Assembly: GCF_000373265.1 (NCBI RefSeq)
Contig: NZ_KB890765.1
Location: 370,685-434,684, forward strand
Reading direction: 5' to 3'
DNA length: 64,000 bases
From: Pontibacter roseus DSM 17521
GTDB taxonomy: Bacteria; Bacteroidota; Bacteroidia; Cytophagales; Hymenobacteraceae
In this document: positions 25,886 through 34,740 of the stretch, piece after piece
Numbering within the stretch: position 1 is the first letter of the stretch
How the letters are laid out: each line of letters begins with the position of its first letter
The notes under the pieces: generated by a model
What the model was told of the DNA's origin: nothing
What the model saw: only the letters and a program-made list of their open reading frames with translations
Database searches by the model: none
Translations under genes and position numbers: made by a program

Positions 25886-26572
25886 CTACTCCAGCACCTT
25901 CACGTTTTGGGGCAGCACCTTTACCGTACTGTCGCCGTTTTCGTGATATTCTATCATGATAGCCTGGTTGTTCTCACCCTTCACCACCCGGAAGCCTGGC
26001 CTGCCGCGTCCCGGCCTCTGAGGACCTTCTCCAGGCTTGTATACCTTCACGTTCATGGGTTGGGGCTCTGAGGTTACCACCTGTCCCTTGGCGAAAGTAG
26101 TCTTGGTAGGCCAGCCTTCGGTATAGAATACCGTTTTGTCGAGGGTGGCGTCCCGGTTGTAGTAGTGCCAGTCGCCCTGCCGGTAAAAACGAGGCTTTGT
26201 GCCCGTACGGTCCAGAATGGAAGTGCCGCGGACAGCCACCTGCCCGCTTGGGTAATACTCCACTGACTCTATGTAGTTCTTGCTGTCTTTGATTCGGCCC
26301 TTCTCCTCTTTCCGGAGGTTGCCAGCAGTATCATAGGTTCGCCACTTCCCCACCATGAGCCCATGCCTGTACCGGCCTTTCGTCGTCATCTTCTCGCCCT
26401 GCCCGGTAGCCTCGGTGTCAAAGAACCACCTGCCATGATGCAGCCCTTCTCTGTCGAATTGGTTCTTGAAGAACAGGTTGATGATAGGCAGTGTTTTGAA
26501 CTGGGCCTGAGCGAAATAGCTATAACACAGCATAAAGCTGCAAACCAGGAGCGGCTTCAGGTATGTCTGCAT
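25886..26572 (-). CDS. Secreted protein with YwqK/MORN-like repeats
   Basis: This 228-residue protein has a signal peptide (residues 1-24, ending FAQAQ). The body has repeated short strands of the type seen in MORN and YwqK-like proteins: GRWFFDTEATG, GRYRHGLMVGKWRTYDTAGNL, YYPSGQVAVRGTS and GDWHYYNRDATLDKTVFYTEGWP. Such repeats usually form an elongated beta-structure. Annotation pipelines sometimes call these antitoxins, but no toxin partner is seen and the signal peptide argues against that. A linker rich in Pro, Gly and Arg (GEGPQRPGRGRPGF) precedes the C-terminal strand pair. Function unknown. Confidence 0.8.
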   Translation of the reverse strand: MQTYLKPLLVCSFMLCYSYFAQAQFKTLPIINLFFKNQFDREGLHHGRWFFDTEATGQGEKMTTKGRYRHGLMVGKWRTYDTAGNLRKEEKGRIKDSKNYIESVEYYPSGQVAVRGTSILDRTGTKPRFYRQGDWHYYNRDATLDKTVFYTEGWPTKTTFAKGQVVTSEPQPMNVKVYKPGEGPQRPGRGRPGFRVVKGENNQAIMIEYHENGDSTVKVLPQNVKVLE

Positions 26573-26759
26573 AGGCTGTCGTTAGCTGTCTCTTAAAAGC
26601 AAGAAAGAAGTCCCGAGGCTATACCTGTTCAGGAGGCGTCTGCCGGTAAGCCATGGGAGGATACAAAGCGAATATAAGAAAATTATCGAAAATGGGAGCG
26701 AGGGGGCGTGAAAGCCGTAAGCCTTGGTAATCACAGCAGGTATCGCCAATTTTGCAGGT

Positions 26760-27221
26760 ATGTATACAAGGGAACAGGCATCAAAACTCAGGCAGGCTTT
26801 CTGGACGGCGTTTGGGCAGTACATGGCTCCGGTCACTTCGGTAGAGGGCATACCTGCTAACTGGATAAACTATAAGACCGGGCTCAAAAACGTGTATTTC
26901 CGGATGCAGGCCGATAAGAAGAAGGCATCCATCGGCATCGAGATGACGCAGCCCGACCCGGAGATTCAGCAGATGTTCTTCGAGCAGTTCATGGCCCTGA
27001 AAGAGCTCCTGCACAGCACCGTAGGGGAGGAGTGGGAGTGGGACCTGCATACCTATGACGAGAACGGCAAGCAAATCAGCCGTATCTATGCCGAACTGAC
27101 CGGGGTGAGCGTGTTCAATCAGGACGACTGGCCCGCCCTCATCTCCTTCTTCAAGCCCCGCATCATCGCCCTGGACGAGTTCTGGAGTGACGCCAAGTAT
27201 AGCTTCGATGAACTGCGATAG
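26760..27221 (+). CDS. DUF4268-family protein
   Basis: This 153-residue protein matches the DUF4268 pattern as I know it: YTREQASKLRQAFWTAFGQYM at the N-terminus, then WINYKTGLKNVYFRMQADKKKASIGIEM and an ending FFKPRIIALDEFWSDAKYSFDEL. DUF4268 domains also occur as C-terminal parts of nuclease-like proteins, but here the domain stands alone. The ATG at 26760 lies in TTTGCAGGTATG; an upstream start at 26724 would add 12 residues that do not look conserved. It is convergent with the DUF3820 gene, 9 bp away. Biochemical role unknown. Confidence 0.85.
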   Translation: MYTREQASKLRQAFWTAFGQYMAPVTSVEGIPANWINYKTGLKNVYFRMQADKKKASIGIEMTQPDPEIQQMFFEQFMALKELLHSTVGEEWEWDLHTYDENGKQISRIYAELTGVSVFNQDDWPALISFFKPRIIALDEFWSDAKYSFDELR

Positions 27222-27230
27222 CGAACTGAT

Positions 27231-27476
27231 TTATAATCGGTTGCGGGCCTGCCGCTTTAGCGGCTCCAGCAGGTGCTCCAAGCCATTTATCTTGATTTCG
27301 TAGAGGGTAGCCAGCAGCATGCCCAGCTTGCCAGCCGGAAAGCCTTCCCTGGCAAACCACTCCAGGTATGACACCGGCAGGTGGCAGAGCAGCGTGTCCT
27401 TGTACTTGCCAAAGGGCATCTTCATCTTCACCAGTTCGGTCAGCATGTTAGGGTCGGGTTGTGCAGGGATTGTCAT
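27231..27476 (-). CDS. DUF3820-family protein
   Basis: This 81-residue protein has the DUF3820 core MPFGKYKDTLLCHLPVSYLEWFAREGFPAGKLGMLLATLYEIK at about residues 20-62. The fold is small and helical, with the Phe-Gly-Lys-Tyr motif near the N-terminus. Some pipelines label members quorum-sensing-regulated virulence factors or exonuclease-associated; neither is supported here. It lies tail to tail with the DUF4268 gene. There is no signal peptide. Confidence 0.85.
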   Translation of the reverse strand: MTIPAQPDPNMLTELVKMKMPFGKYKDTLLCHLPVSYLEWFAREGFPAGKLGMLLATLYEIKINGLEHLLEPLKRQARNRL

Positions 27477-27740
27477 GTCGTGGGTAGGTATAGGTGTTCC
27501 GATTGTCCTGGCTGTTGTGCCAAATGAGTGGCCGAAGCTCCGGCATCAACGGACCAGGAAGGGCAGCAAAGATAACCAGTAATCGCCTGAAGGTGGCTAT
27601 TCAGGATTGTCTCAACAAGAAATAAACCTGACTAGACGGTGGTAGAGGTGGCCCACATTATCTCTTTCAAATTGAATGTAGCTGTTTAGGCAAGTATGGA
27701 CATATTGGTGGTTTTAAGGGTGTTATTTGGAGTGGATGCC

Positions 27741-27976
27741 TTACTTGAAACGGTAGTTAAGGCCAGTGTTGAGCATGAGATTCCTATGAAACGAATTGGC
27801 CGATGACTCCCGCTTGAATGCTGGCCTTGCCTGTACTGCAAGCCGTAGCTGGTGTTGCTGATGGCGAACCCGATGAAGAACCTGCCTGGCACAGTATCCG
27901 GCGTGGCTGTCTGCTGGGCCGAGGCAGAAGCGGAACATAGGGCAAAGAGGAACAAAAAGGTGAGCAGTCTTTTCAT
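27741..27976 (-). pseudogene. Internally deleted, frameshifted outer-membrane beta-barrel remnant
   Basis: A clean signal peptide (MKRLLTFLFLFALCSASASAQQ) and a first barrel-like strand (FFIGFAISNTSYGLQYR) are followed, in another frame, by a typical barrel C-terminus (NLMLNTGLNYRFK) ending in a stop at 27741-27743. An intact outer-membrane beta-barrel needs many more strands between these parts, so the middle has been lost and the reading frame broken. The start frame stays open to 27686 but yields unlikely sequence (CSTLALTTVSSKAS). Confidence 0.65.
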
Positions 27977-28166
27977 AATGATGAGGTTGAGATAGTAATT
28001 AGTATCCGACTCATTCCCATGAGCTTATATAGTATAAGATTTATATATAGGAAAAATGGTTGCATGCCTATGTGTCACCTCAGTAAATAAAATGTACCGG
28101 AGGGAGAAGTTACGGTTTAGCTGTCGCACATGGGGTAAGGGCAGGTATGGGAAGCGGTAAAATAAA

Positions 28167-28196
28167 AAAAGGCCCTCTGGGAGCAGAGGGCCTTTT
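28167..28196 (-). terminator. Rho-independent terminator of the lipocalin-like gene
   Basis: A GC-rich stem (GGCCCTCTG with CAGAGGGCC) is flanked by A-run and T-run tails, giving a strong U-run on the minus strand 20 bp after the gene ends. Confidence 0.9.
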
Positions 28197-28216
28197 CAAT
28201 TACCTATGACGGGGAA

Positions 28217-28708
28217 TTACATTCTGGAGTATTCGTACTTCTTTTCTACCTTGGCAGAGATAAGGTCCTTACCGTTGGCATCTACGCCATACTTCTCAAA
28301 GTTATAGGATTCCGTCAGCACCATGTCAGTGGCGGTCAGGTTTTCTACGGTGTAGATGGTGGTGGCCTCCGCTCTATTGCCATTCGCAGGAAGGATGACA
28401 ATCATCTTCTTGGTGCCGTCCTCTTCCACTACATACTTGCGGCTGTCCCAATTCTCAGCCTCCTCACCCTTGAAACGCACTGTGCCATCACTCTTGAACT
28501 CGAAGCGGTTGTCCAGGTTCGTTCTGTTCTCGTTGTGCACGACTTCGTTGTTGTCGTTGTAGTAGTCATAATTGTAGGCGTGCATCTTCCAATTGCCAAA
28601 AATCATTTTCTCAGTCTCGGTAGCAGCCGGGCCGTTCTCTTCGTCGTCTTTGGAGCAGCTTGTGAAAAGAGCCAATACGAGCAGGGGGAGAAATAGTAAT
28701 TTTTTCAT
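28217..28708 (-). CDS. Lipocalin-like lipoprotein
   Basis: This 163-residue lipoprotein (LALFTSC, Cys18) has the lipocalin-like pattern common in Bacteroidota: a G-x-W near the N-terminus (FGNWKMHAYNYDYY), then alternating strands (RFEFKSDGTVRFKGEEAENW; KKMIVILPANGN; TIYTVENLTATDMVLTES). These proteins have a single small beta-barrel and unknown ligands. The gene is more AT-rich than its neighbours. It is a monocistronic unit with its own strong terminator. Confidence 0.85.
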   Translation of the reverse strand: MKKLLFLPLLVLALFTSCSKDDEENGPAATETEKMIFGNWKMHAYNYDYYNDNNEVVHNENRTNLDNRFEFKSDGTVRFKGEEAENWDSRKYVVEEDGTKKMIVILPANGNRAEATTIYTVENLTATDMVLTESYNFEKYGVDANGKDLISAKVEKKYEYSRM

Positions 28709-29189
28709 ATCAGTTAATAGTTAATTAGGAAAAATTGCGTTTGAAGTGAAAGTGCTATATAGTTGTTAAGCTGCTGTGAATACGGTGCAAGGGCCAAAAG
28801 GATGCAAAAACATACTTGCAATTTGAGAATAGCTTTTAAGTCAGCAATAACTTTCTGAGATAAAGGAAGATACAAGATTTATTTAATTAGTATTATACCA
28901 ATATTAAGTTAAACAGAGGTGTCTGTTTGTAATGCAATACGTGGCACAGTTCGTCGGCAAGTTCGAACCTTTTCATACCTATTGAAGCAGTAGATAGGCT
29001 GTTAGGAAGAGATATACCAAGTCATTTGCCTCCTCCTGAGGTCAAGAATAACTTATCCTTATCGCCTTCTAAGTGAGGCTAAGCGGCCTATTTGGCTGAA
29101 AGTCATGGCAAAAGCTAAGCCTCCGATATTTTGAGGTTTTAAATGGACGCCGCCCCTGCACTTTTCTTCGTTTTATGTGTTGTGCAGGT
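28709..29189. other. AT-rich divergent spacer
   Basis: These 481 bp lie between the start of the lipocalin-like gene (minus) and the MpaB-type oxygenase (plus). The part 28840-28920 is markedly AT-rich (for example TTATTTAATTAGTATTATACC). No ORF or RNA gene is supported. It presumably holds both promoters, but I could not place one with confidence. Confidence 0.5.
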
Positions 29190-29954
29190 ATGGAATTCTT
29201 TGTAGCAAAAGACTCGGTCGTGCGGGAAATATGGGGGAAAGGGGACACCATCCTCTTCATCTTTGCCGGTGCCTCTGCTGAGTTTGCCTTGAACAAGGCT
29301 GTGGATTGGCTGTATTTCACTGGGCGTCTCCCGGCCGACCCGCTGGGCAGGCTTTTTTCCACGGTTGGGTATGCCCGCCAGATAGTCTTCTCGGAGCTGG
29401 AAGCGGCGCACCGGGCCATTGACAAGATGGCGGCCATACACGCCGGCGTAGAGGCTAAGCGGGGCATGTCTATACCTGACTGGGCGTACCGCGATGTGCT
29501 GTTCATGCTGATTGACTATTCCATCCGGTCGTACGAGCTGCTGGAGCGGCCTCTGACGCTGGCGGAGCGGGAGGAGGTGTTTGAGGTGTTCTACAGGGTC
29601 GGCTACCGCATGGGCCTGCAGGGACTGCCGACTACCTACGCGGACTGGCGGCTGATGCGGGAAGGACACCTCCAACAGAACCTGGAGCGGAGCCACTACA
29701 CCGATGACCTCTACCGGCAATACCGCAGGCACCTGGGCCCCATCCGTTATAAGTTGCTGCTGGAGGGGCAAAAACTCATTGTTCCCGCCACCGTGCGTCG
29801 GCAGCTGGGACTTGCAGGTATACCCTTGTTGCGCCCGGTGCTCGGCGCGTATAAGCTGAGCCGCAGGTTCAACGCTGACTGGCTCTTGAAGTCGATGATT
29901 CTTCCCCCGGCTTACAAGTCTGAAATCAAGGCGCTGGACAGCCAAACCGCTTAG
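29190..29954 (+). CDS. MpaB/DUF2236-family oxygenase
   Basis: This 254-residue protein belongs to the haem-containing oxygenase family that includes latex-clearing rubber oxygenase and the fungal MpaB. Visible features are the N-terminal DSVVREIWGKGDTILFIFAGASAEFAL, the helix NKAVDWLYFTGRLPADPLGRLFSTVGYARQIVF and the conserved histidine in EAAHRAIDKMAAIHAGV. There is no signal peptide. The substrate is unknown. The ATG at 29190 sits in GCAGGTATG; an earlier start at 29175 adds five unlikely residues. It converges on the flavin monooxygenase gene with a 19-bp gap. Confidence 0.85.
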   Translation: MEFFVAKDSVVREIWGKGDTILFIFAGASAEFALNKAVDWLYFTGRLPADPLGRLFSTVGYARQIVFSELEAAHRAIDKMAAIHAGVEAKRGMSIPDWAYRDVLFMLIDYSIRSYELLERPLTLAEREEVFEVFYRVGYRMGLQGLPTTYADWRLMREGHLQQNLERSHYTDDLYRQYRRHLGPIRYKLLLEGQKLIVPATVRRQLGLAGIPLLRPVLGAYKLSRRFNADWLLKSMILPPAYKSEIKALDSQTA

Positions 29955-29973
29955 CCTTTTGGGAGCCGGGTTG

Positions 29974-31050
29974 CTATACCTTGGCTGCTTTCGATTCGCT
30001 GGAGAGGTAGTCCCTGATTTCGGCTGCCGTTTGCCGGGCGGTTCTGCCCACGGCGATGAGGGTGGCAGAGGCGAAGCCTGTCCAACTTCCGTAGCCCACC
30101 AGCCAGAGCCCAGGCTGCTCCAGTGCGCGTGTCCCCTTCACAGGTATCTTACCGGCCTCCTCCTGCAGGTGCAGGCACTCCAGGTGGCCCAGCACGTTCC
30201 GGAAGCCCGTGCACCAGATGACCGCGTCCATTTTCTCTTTCGTGCCATCCGGCCATTCTACCCCTTCGGCGTAAAAGCGGACAAACGGCCGCACCGTATG
30301 CAGCACGCCGCGGTCACGTGCCTCCTTCACCGGCGGCACCATCACGATGTTGCCCACGTTCAGTTGAGTGGCATCCAAATCTTGGCCCTTCTGCAGGGCG
30401 TAGTAGCGCGCCGAGGCTTGGTCGAAAAGCACACGGCCATCCACATCATCTGGCAGGAAGGTGACCTCCTCCAGCGTCACCCATTTGGTATTGGCTACTT
30501 TGGATACCTCCGCCAAAATCTGGGCGCCGGAGTTGCCACCACCTACTAGCAGCACCTTCTTTCCCTGGAATGGCTCTGGGTTGCGGTACTGCGCGGAATG
30601 CAATTGTGTGCCTCGGAATGTATCTGCACCGGCATACTCAGGTATAAATGGCTGCTGAAAGGAACCAGTTGCGCTGATGACGGTGCGGGAGTGGTAAGTG
30701 CCCTTGTCGGTCCTGATTTCGAACACACCCTCCTGAAAGCATACCTCCTGCACCCGAACCGGCCGCTCGACCGGGATGCTATACCTGTTCTCATACTGCG
30801 TCAGGTAGGCGACCACTTCGTCTCGGGAGGGAAACTCGCGTTCGCTCTCCGGCATCAGCCAACCGGGCAGGCTGCTGAAGGCGGCCGGAGAGAACAGAGT
30901 CAGGGAATCCCAGTAACAGCTCCAGGAGCCTCCCGGCACCGGCTGGTCGTCCAGCAGTACATAAGCCAGCTTCTCCCTGCGGAGGTAATACGCACAGGCC
31001 AGCGCACTTTGTCCGCCGCCTATCACGATGGTGTCATATAGCGTCTGCAT
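29974..31050 (-). CDS. Flavin-dependent monooxygenase (ArsO/YUC-like NAD(P)/FAD oxidoreductase)
   Basis: This 358-residue enzyme has both dinucleotide-binding motifs of flavin-containing monooxygenases: the FAD site TIVIGGGQSALACAYYL near residue 8 and the NADPH site VLLVGGGNSGAQIL near residue 170, plus the ATG-type motif VIWCTGFR. The FMO fingerprint region (GGSWSCYWDSLTLFSPAAFSSLPG) resembles proteins annotated ArsO. No arsenic gene is next to it, so that name is not adopted. The ATG at 31050 was chosen because the IGGGQSA strand directly follows. A short spacer separates it from the tricorn gene terminator. Confidence 0.88.
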   Translation of the reverse strand: MQTLYDTIVIGGGQSALACAYYLRREKLAYVLLDDQPVPGGSWSCYWDSLTLFSPAAFSSLPGWLMPESEREFPSRDEVVAYLTQYENRYSIPVERPVRVQEVCFQEGVFEIRTDKGTYHSRTVISATGSFQQPFIPEYAGADTFRGTQLHSAQYRNPEPFQGKKVLLVGGGNSGAQILAEVSKVANTKWVTLEEVTFLPDDVDGRVLFDQASARYYALQKGQDLDATQLNVGNIVMVPPVKEARDRGVLHTVRPFVRFYAEGVEWPDGTKEKMDAVIWCTGFRNVLGHLECLHLQEEAGKIPVKGTRALEQPGLWLVGYGSWTGFASATLIAVGRTARQTAAEIRDYLSSESKAAKV

Positions 31051-31113
31051 GGTGATGATTATTTGAACTAAGTTAAACGGTTGAACAGGAAATCTATACC
31101 TGGGAACCAAATA

Positions 31114-31143
31114 AAAAAGCCCCGACTGCTGCCGGGGCTTTTT
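31114..31143 (-). terminator. Rho-independent terminator of the tricorn-like protease gene
   Basis: An 11-bp stem (31114-31124 with 31133-31143), AAAAAGCCCCG against its complement, with an 8-base loop and a six-T tail on the minus strand. Confidence 0.92.
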
Positions 31144-31159
31144 CTATAGTAGGGGAGGT

Positions 31160-34100
31160 CTACTTCTGAGCGCTTCCCTGTGCTTCTATGTCCTTGAGGA
31201 GTTCTTTAACGGCTGCCTCCAATTGCTGGTCTTTGCCTTTGCTCACCAACTCATACTCGTTCATCACTTTCAAGTCCGGCTCCGTCTGCAGGTTCTCCAG
31301 GTACTGGCCCTGGATGTCCTTCACGCCCAGCGGCGGCACGCCCCAACGTACGCTGCCGTTCTGCAGCATTTCCCAGCCGGCGAAGGTACAGGTGCCTGGC
31401 ACCGGCATACCTACCAGCTTGCCCAGTTTCAGGTCCATGTAGCTGAAGGCGAAGCAGTGGCCGTCGCTGTAATTGGCTTCGTTGGCCAGCGCGATGCTGG
31501 GCTTAGTCCAGCGGAAAGACGGCTCGAAACCGGCAGAACGGGTGTCGGTGGTGTAGTCCAGGAACTTCTTGCCGCTCAGGAACATGGCCAGGTCTGCCAC
31601 CAGGTCGCCGCCGCCGTTGTTGCGGGTGTCTACGACCATACCTTTGCGGTTGGCGTACTTGCCCATCACCTCTTCATACACGGTGCGGTAGCTCGGGTCG
31701 TTCATGCCCGGTATGTGCACATAGCCTAGCTGCCCGTTGCTGAGTCGGTCCACCTCCTCGGCGTTGCGGCGCACCCAGCGTTTGTAGAGCAGTGCGTTTT
31801 CCTCACCCTGCGTGATGGGTTTTACCGTGATGTCTCTTCTGTTCTTACCAGTGGCATCCGTCACCGTCAGCAGTGTGTTCTTGCCGGCTTTGCGGTTCAG
31901 GAACTGCGCAAAATCTTTGTCGGGTGTGATGGTCTCGCCATCGATTTTCTCGATGACCATACCTGCCTTCAAGTCCAGGCCTGCTTTGTTCAGAGGGCCA
32001 CCCACTATCACCTCATCCAGCTTGATGCCGTTGCCGGTATAGGTTTGGTCGTAGAAGATGCCCAGCGAAGCCGTGGCGTCGCCATTCGGGTTGTTGGTGC
32101 TGTAGCTGGAGCCGGAGTGTGACACGTTCAGCTCGCCCAGCAGTTCGCTCAGCATCTCAGAGAATTCGTGGTCGTTGATGATGTGCGGCAGGTAGTTCTC
32201 GTAGTCCGCCTTCAGCTCGTCCCACTTGGCACCGTGGTAGCCGGCGGTGTAGAAGGTCTGCTTGGTGCGGCGCCATACGTGCTCAAACATGAAGGCGCGC
32301 TCGGCGGCCACGTCTAGGTTCATCTCACCGTCTATCTTCACAGCTTCCTGCTTGGCGGTTGCCGGGTCCAGTTTCGCTATTTTGCCATCCGACTCCAGGA
32401 AGATGTTCTTCTGCTCCTTGTCCCACAGCATGCGGGCGCGGTTGGCGTTTAGTGTCACCAGCATCTTGGTTTCCTTGCTGCGCAGGTTCGTCGACCATAG
32501 GTTGAAGCCCTTCTCAAACTTAGCCAGGTAATAGAGCGTTTCGCCGTCTTTGGACACCAGCGCATCGGACAGGCTGGAAGAGTGCAGGGTCAGCTTCGCC
32601 TTGCGGTAGGTTAGGCCATCCCAGTCAATCTGCAGCTCGTCCTTTTTAGCCGTCTCGTCTTTCTTAGACTTTTTCTTTTTGTCTTTCTCCTGCTCCTGTG
32701 CCTTCTCTTTTTCTTTGGCGGCTTTTTCTTCCTGCTCTTTCAGCAGGGCGTAATCTTCTTTGCTCAGCCTGTACTTGTCAAAGGCATCCTGGGTGAAGAA
32801 CAAGGCGTATACGTCGGCTTGTGCGCCGCCGCTGTTAGCCTGGCTGCGCATGCCGTCGCGGGTGCTGTTCCAAATCATCATCTTGCCGCCCAACATCCAT
32901 TTGGGAGCGAAGTCGCTGTAGCCGCTTTCGGTCAGGTTGACCTTTTTGCCCTTGCCATCAGCCGCAATGATGCCCACCTCGCCATTGGCAAAGCCAGGCT
33001 CCGAGTACTCAAACAGCAGCCACTTCCCATCCGGACTCCAGGTGAAATACTGGTCGTTGTCACGCATCGAGAAGAGCTCCTGTGTCGTGAGGAGGGTGCG
33101 CACCTGCTTGGTGGCCAGGTTGAGCACTTTCAAGGTCATGCGGTCCTCTAAGAAGGCAATCTCTTTGCCATCCGGAGAGTACTTCGGGTCGTAATTCTCT
33201 TTGCCGTTTTCGATAAGCGCTGTCTCCTTGAGCAGCGTGGAGGCATAGAAGTAAGGCTCTTCCTGGCGCACGATGTCGGTCTTGTAGATTTTCCAGCCCT
33301 TGCCGCGCTCGCTGGCGTAGAGCAGCGACTTGCCATCGGGGGAGAAGCTCACGTTGCGCTCCTGCTCCGGCGTGTTGGTGATACGCTTGGTCACAGAGCC
33401 TTCCACAGCACTCACAAACACCTCCCCGCGGTAAATGAAGGCCACTTCCTTGCCACTCGGCGATACGGCCAAATCGCGGACGCCATTGCCTACTGGCAAG
33501 ATACTTTCGTTGTTCGTTTTGGCATCGGTGGCGATGCGGATATTCACTTTTTGGGCTTCGCCGTTCGCTTTCTTAGTATAGAGTTCACCGTTCTGGCTGA
33601 AGCAGAGTGTGCCGTCATGGGCAGCCGTCAGGAAGCGCACCGGATGCTTTTCAAACTTGGTCACCTGCTCGGGTTTGGCCGGACCTTGGGCTGCCATCCG
33701 GTACACATTGAACGTGCCGCTGGCCTCGCTCAGGAAATAGATGGTCTTGTCGTTATCAGCGAAAACAGGTGTGCGGTCCTCGCCTTCATAAGTCGTGAGT
33801 TTGGTGTGTTTGCCGCTCTTGGTGTCATACACCCAGATGTCGCGGGCCACTGAGGAGACGTGGTGCTTGCGCCAGGTATTCTCGCCGCCCTTCTTGTCCT
33901 GGTACAGCATTTTGCTGCCATCTCGGCTCAGCCTCACCTCCTCAGCCGGCGTGGTGAGCACCTGTGTTACGCGTCCGCCGGCCACGGCTACTTGGTATAG
34001 CTCCGGCTGCGACCCCGTAGGAAACTGCCGGTTGCTGGCAGCATCGAGGCGGTTAGAGCCAAAATACACTTTCTTGTTATCCGCTGTGAATTCATAAGGG

Positions 34101-34438
34101 AATTCATTGGCCGAGTGGTGGGTGATGCGTTGTGCGGCGCCACCTGTGGCTGGCATCACGAAGATGTCGAAGTTGCCGTAGCGGTCGCTGGCGAAGGCGA
34201 GCGATTTGCCGTCGTGGCTCCAAACAGGCATGAAGTCATGCGCCTCGTGCAGGGTGAGCGGCGTGGCCGTTCCACCCGTAGCCGGTACGGTATACAGGTC
34301 GCCTTTGTAGGTGAAGACGATGGTTTTACCATCGGGGGAAATAGCGGAGTACCGCAGCCAGGAAGGTGCCTCCTGGGCCGCAGCGGCAAACGCTGTGCCC
34401 GCAGCCAGTAGAGCTGATAAGGTGAGTTTCTTTATCAT
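31160..34438 (-). CDS. Tricorn-protease homologue (S41 family), secreted
   Basis: This 1092-residue protein has a signal peptide (1-21), then two beta-propeller regions with WD40/PD40-type repeats (for example YSAISPDGKTIVFTYKGDLYTVPATGG and WSPDGKWLLFEYSEPG) up to about residue 560. A highly charged Lys/Glu linker follows (about 575-615, EEKAAKEKEKAQEQEKDKKKK). Then come the tricorn core domain (FEHVWRRTKQTFYTAGYHG), a PDZ domain (GGPLNKAGLDLKAGMVIEKIDGE) and the S41 serine-peptidase domain (MVVDTRNNGGGDLVADLAMFLSG; ANYSDGHCFAF, holding the likely nucleophile; GTCTFAGWE). Tricorn enzymes degrade peptides made by larger proteases; here export suggests envelope peptide turnover. The ATG at 34438 precedes the signal peptide. 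Confidence 0.92.
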   Translation of the reverse strand: MIKKLTLSALLAAGTAFAAAAQEAPSWLRYSAISPDGKTIVFTYKGDLYTVPATGGTATPLTLHEAHDFMPVWSHDGKSLAFASDRYGNFDIFVMPATGGAAQRITHHSANEFPYEFTADNKKVYFGSNRLDAASNRQFPTGSQPELYQVAVAGGRVTQVLTTPAEEVRLSRDGSKMLYQDKKGGENTWRKHHVSSVARDIWVYDTKSGKHTKLTTYEGEDRTPVFADNDKTIYFLSEASGTFNVYRMAAQGPAKPEQVTKFEKHPVRFLTAAHDGTLCFSQNGELYTKKANGEAQKVNIRIATDAKTNNESILPVGNGVRDLAVSPSGKEVAFIYRGEVFVSAVEGSVTKRITNTPEQERNVSFSPDGKSLLYASERGKGWKIYKTDIVRQEEPYFYASTLLKETALIENGKENYDPKYSPDGKEIAFLEDRMTLKVLNLATKQVRTLLTTQELFSMRDNDQYFTWSPDGKWLLFEYSEPGFANGEVGIIAADGKGKKVNLTESGYSDFAPKWMLGGKMMIWNSTRDGMRSQANSGGAQADVYALFFTQDAFDKYRLSKEDYALLKEQEEKAAKEKEKAQEQEKDKKKKSKKDETAKKDELQIDWDGLTYRKAKLTLHSSSLSDALVSKDGETLYYLAKFEKGFNLWSTNLRSKETKMLVTLNANRARMLWDKEQKNIFLESDGKIAKLDPATAKQEAVKIDGEMNLDVAAERAFMFEHVWRRTKQTFYTAGYHGAKWDELKADYENYLPHIINDHEFSEMLSELLGELNVSHSGSSYSTNNPNGDATASLGIFYDQTYTGNGIKLDEVIVGGPLNKAGLDLKAGMVIEKIDGETITPDKDFAQFLNRKAGKNTLLTVTDATGKNRRDITVKPITQGEENALLYKRWVRRNAEEVDRLSNGQLGYVHIPGMNDPSYRTVYEEVMGKYANRKGMVVDTRNNGGGDLVADLAMFLSGKKFLDYTTDTRSAGFEPSFRWTKPSIALANEANYSDGHCFAFSYMDLKLGKLVGMPVPGTCTFAGWEMLQNGSVRWGVPPLGVKDIQGQYLENLQTEPDLKVMNEYELVSKGKDQQLEAAVKELLKDIEAQGSAQK

Positions 34439-34740
34439 GTGTTTCGGAATGAAGGCCCTAAGATAAGAAGGTTGTTGGTAAGTAGGTAAAGGAGCGTACA
34501 TTTCCTATTGCAGCTGCTGATTTGAGGCTGTTGTTATATTTAATCGGGTTTGTGTTTTGATAGCCGCTGCTGTCCCGATGCCCTTGCGCTTACAGCTGCG
34601 TTGCTGCTGTTCGAGCGCTCAAGCCGCGGGGCATCGTCCTTTGGCCTCGCGCTGTGTATCTTTCCTTTGCTCCTGCGTCGCAATGCCGCTCGCGCGGCAC
34701 CGAAAACCAACAAGGCGCTCCACCCAAGGACTGGGTAGGT

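Noticed and set aside
25886..26572. Antitoxin of a toxin-antitoxin pair (YwqK-like label)
   Set aside because: The protein has a signal peptide and no toxin-like partner is adjacent; the match is to a repeat type only.
28940..29000. tRNA-like GTTCGAACC string
   Set aside because: No acceptor, D-arm or anticodon stem can be built around it, and no CCA end or 7-bp acceptor stem is present.
29974..31050. Arsenic-resistance gene arsO
   Set aside because: No ars genes are nearby and the flavin monooxygenase family is broad.
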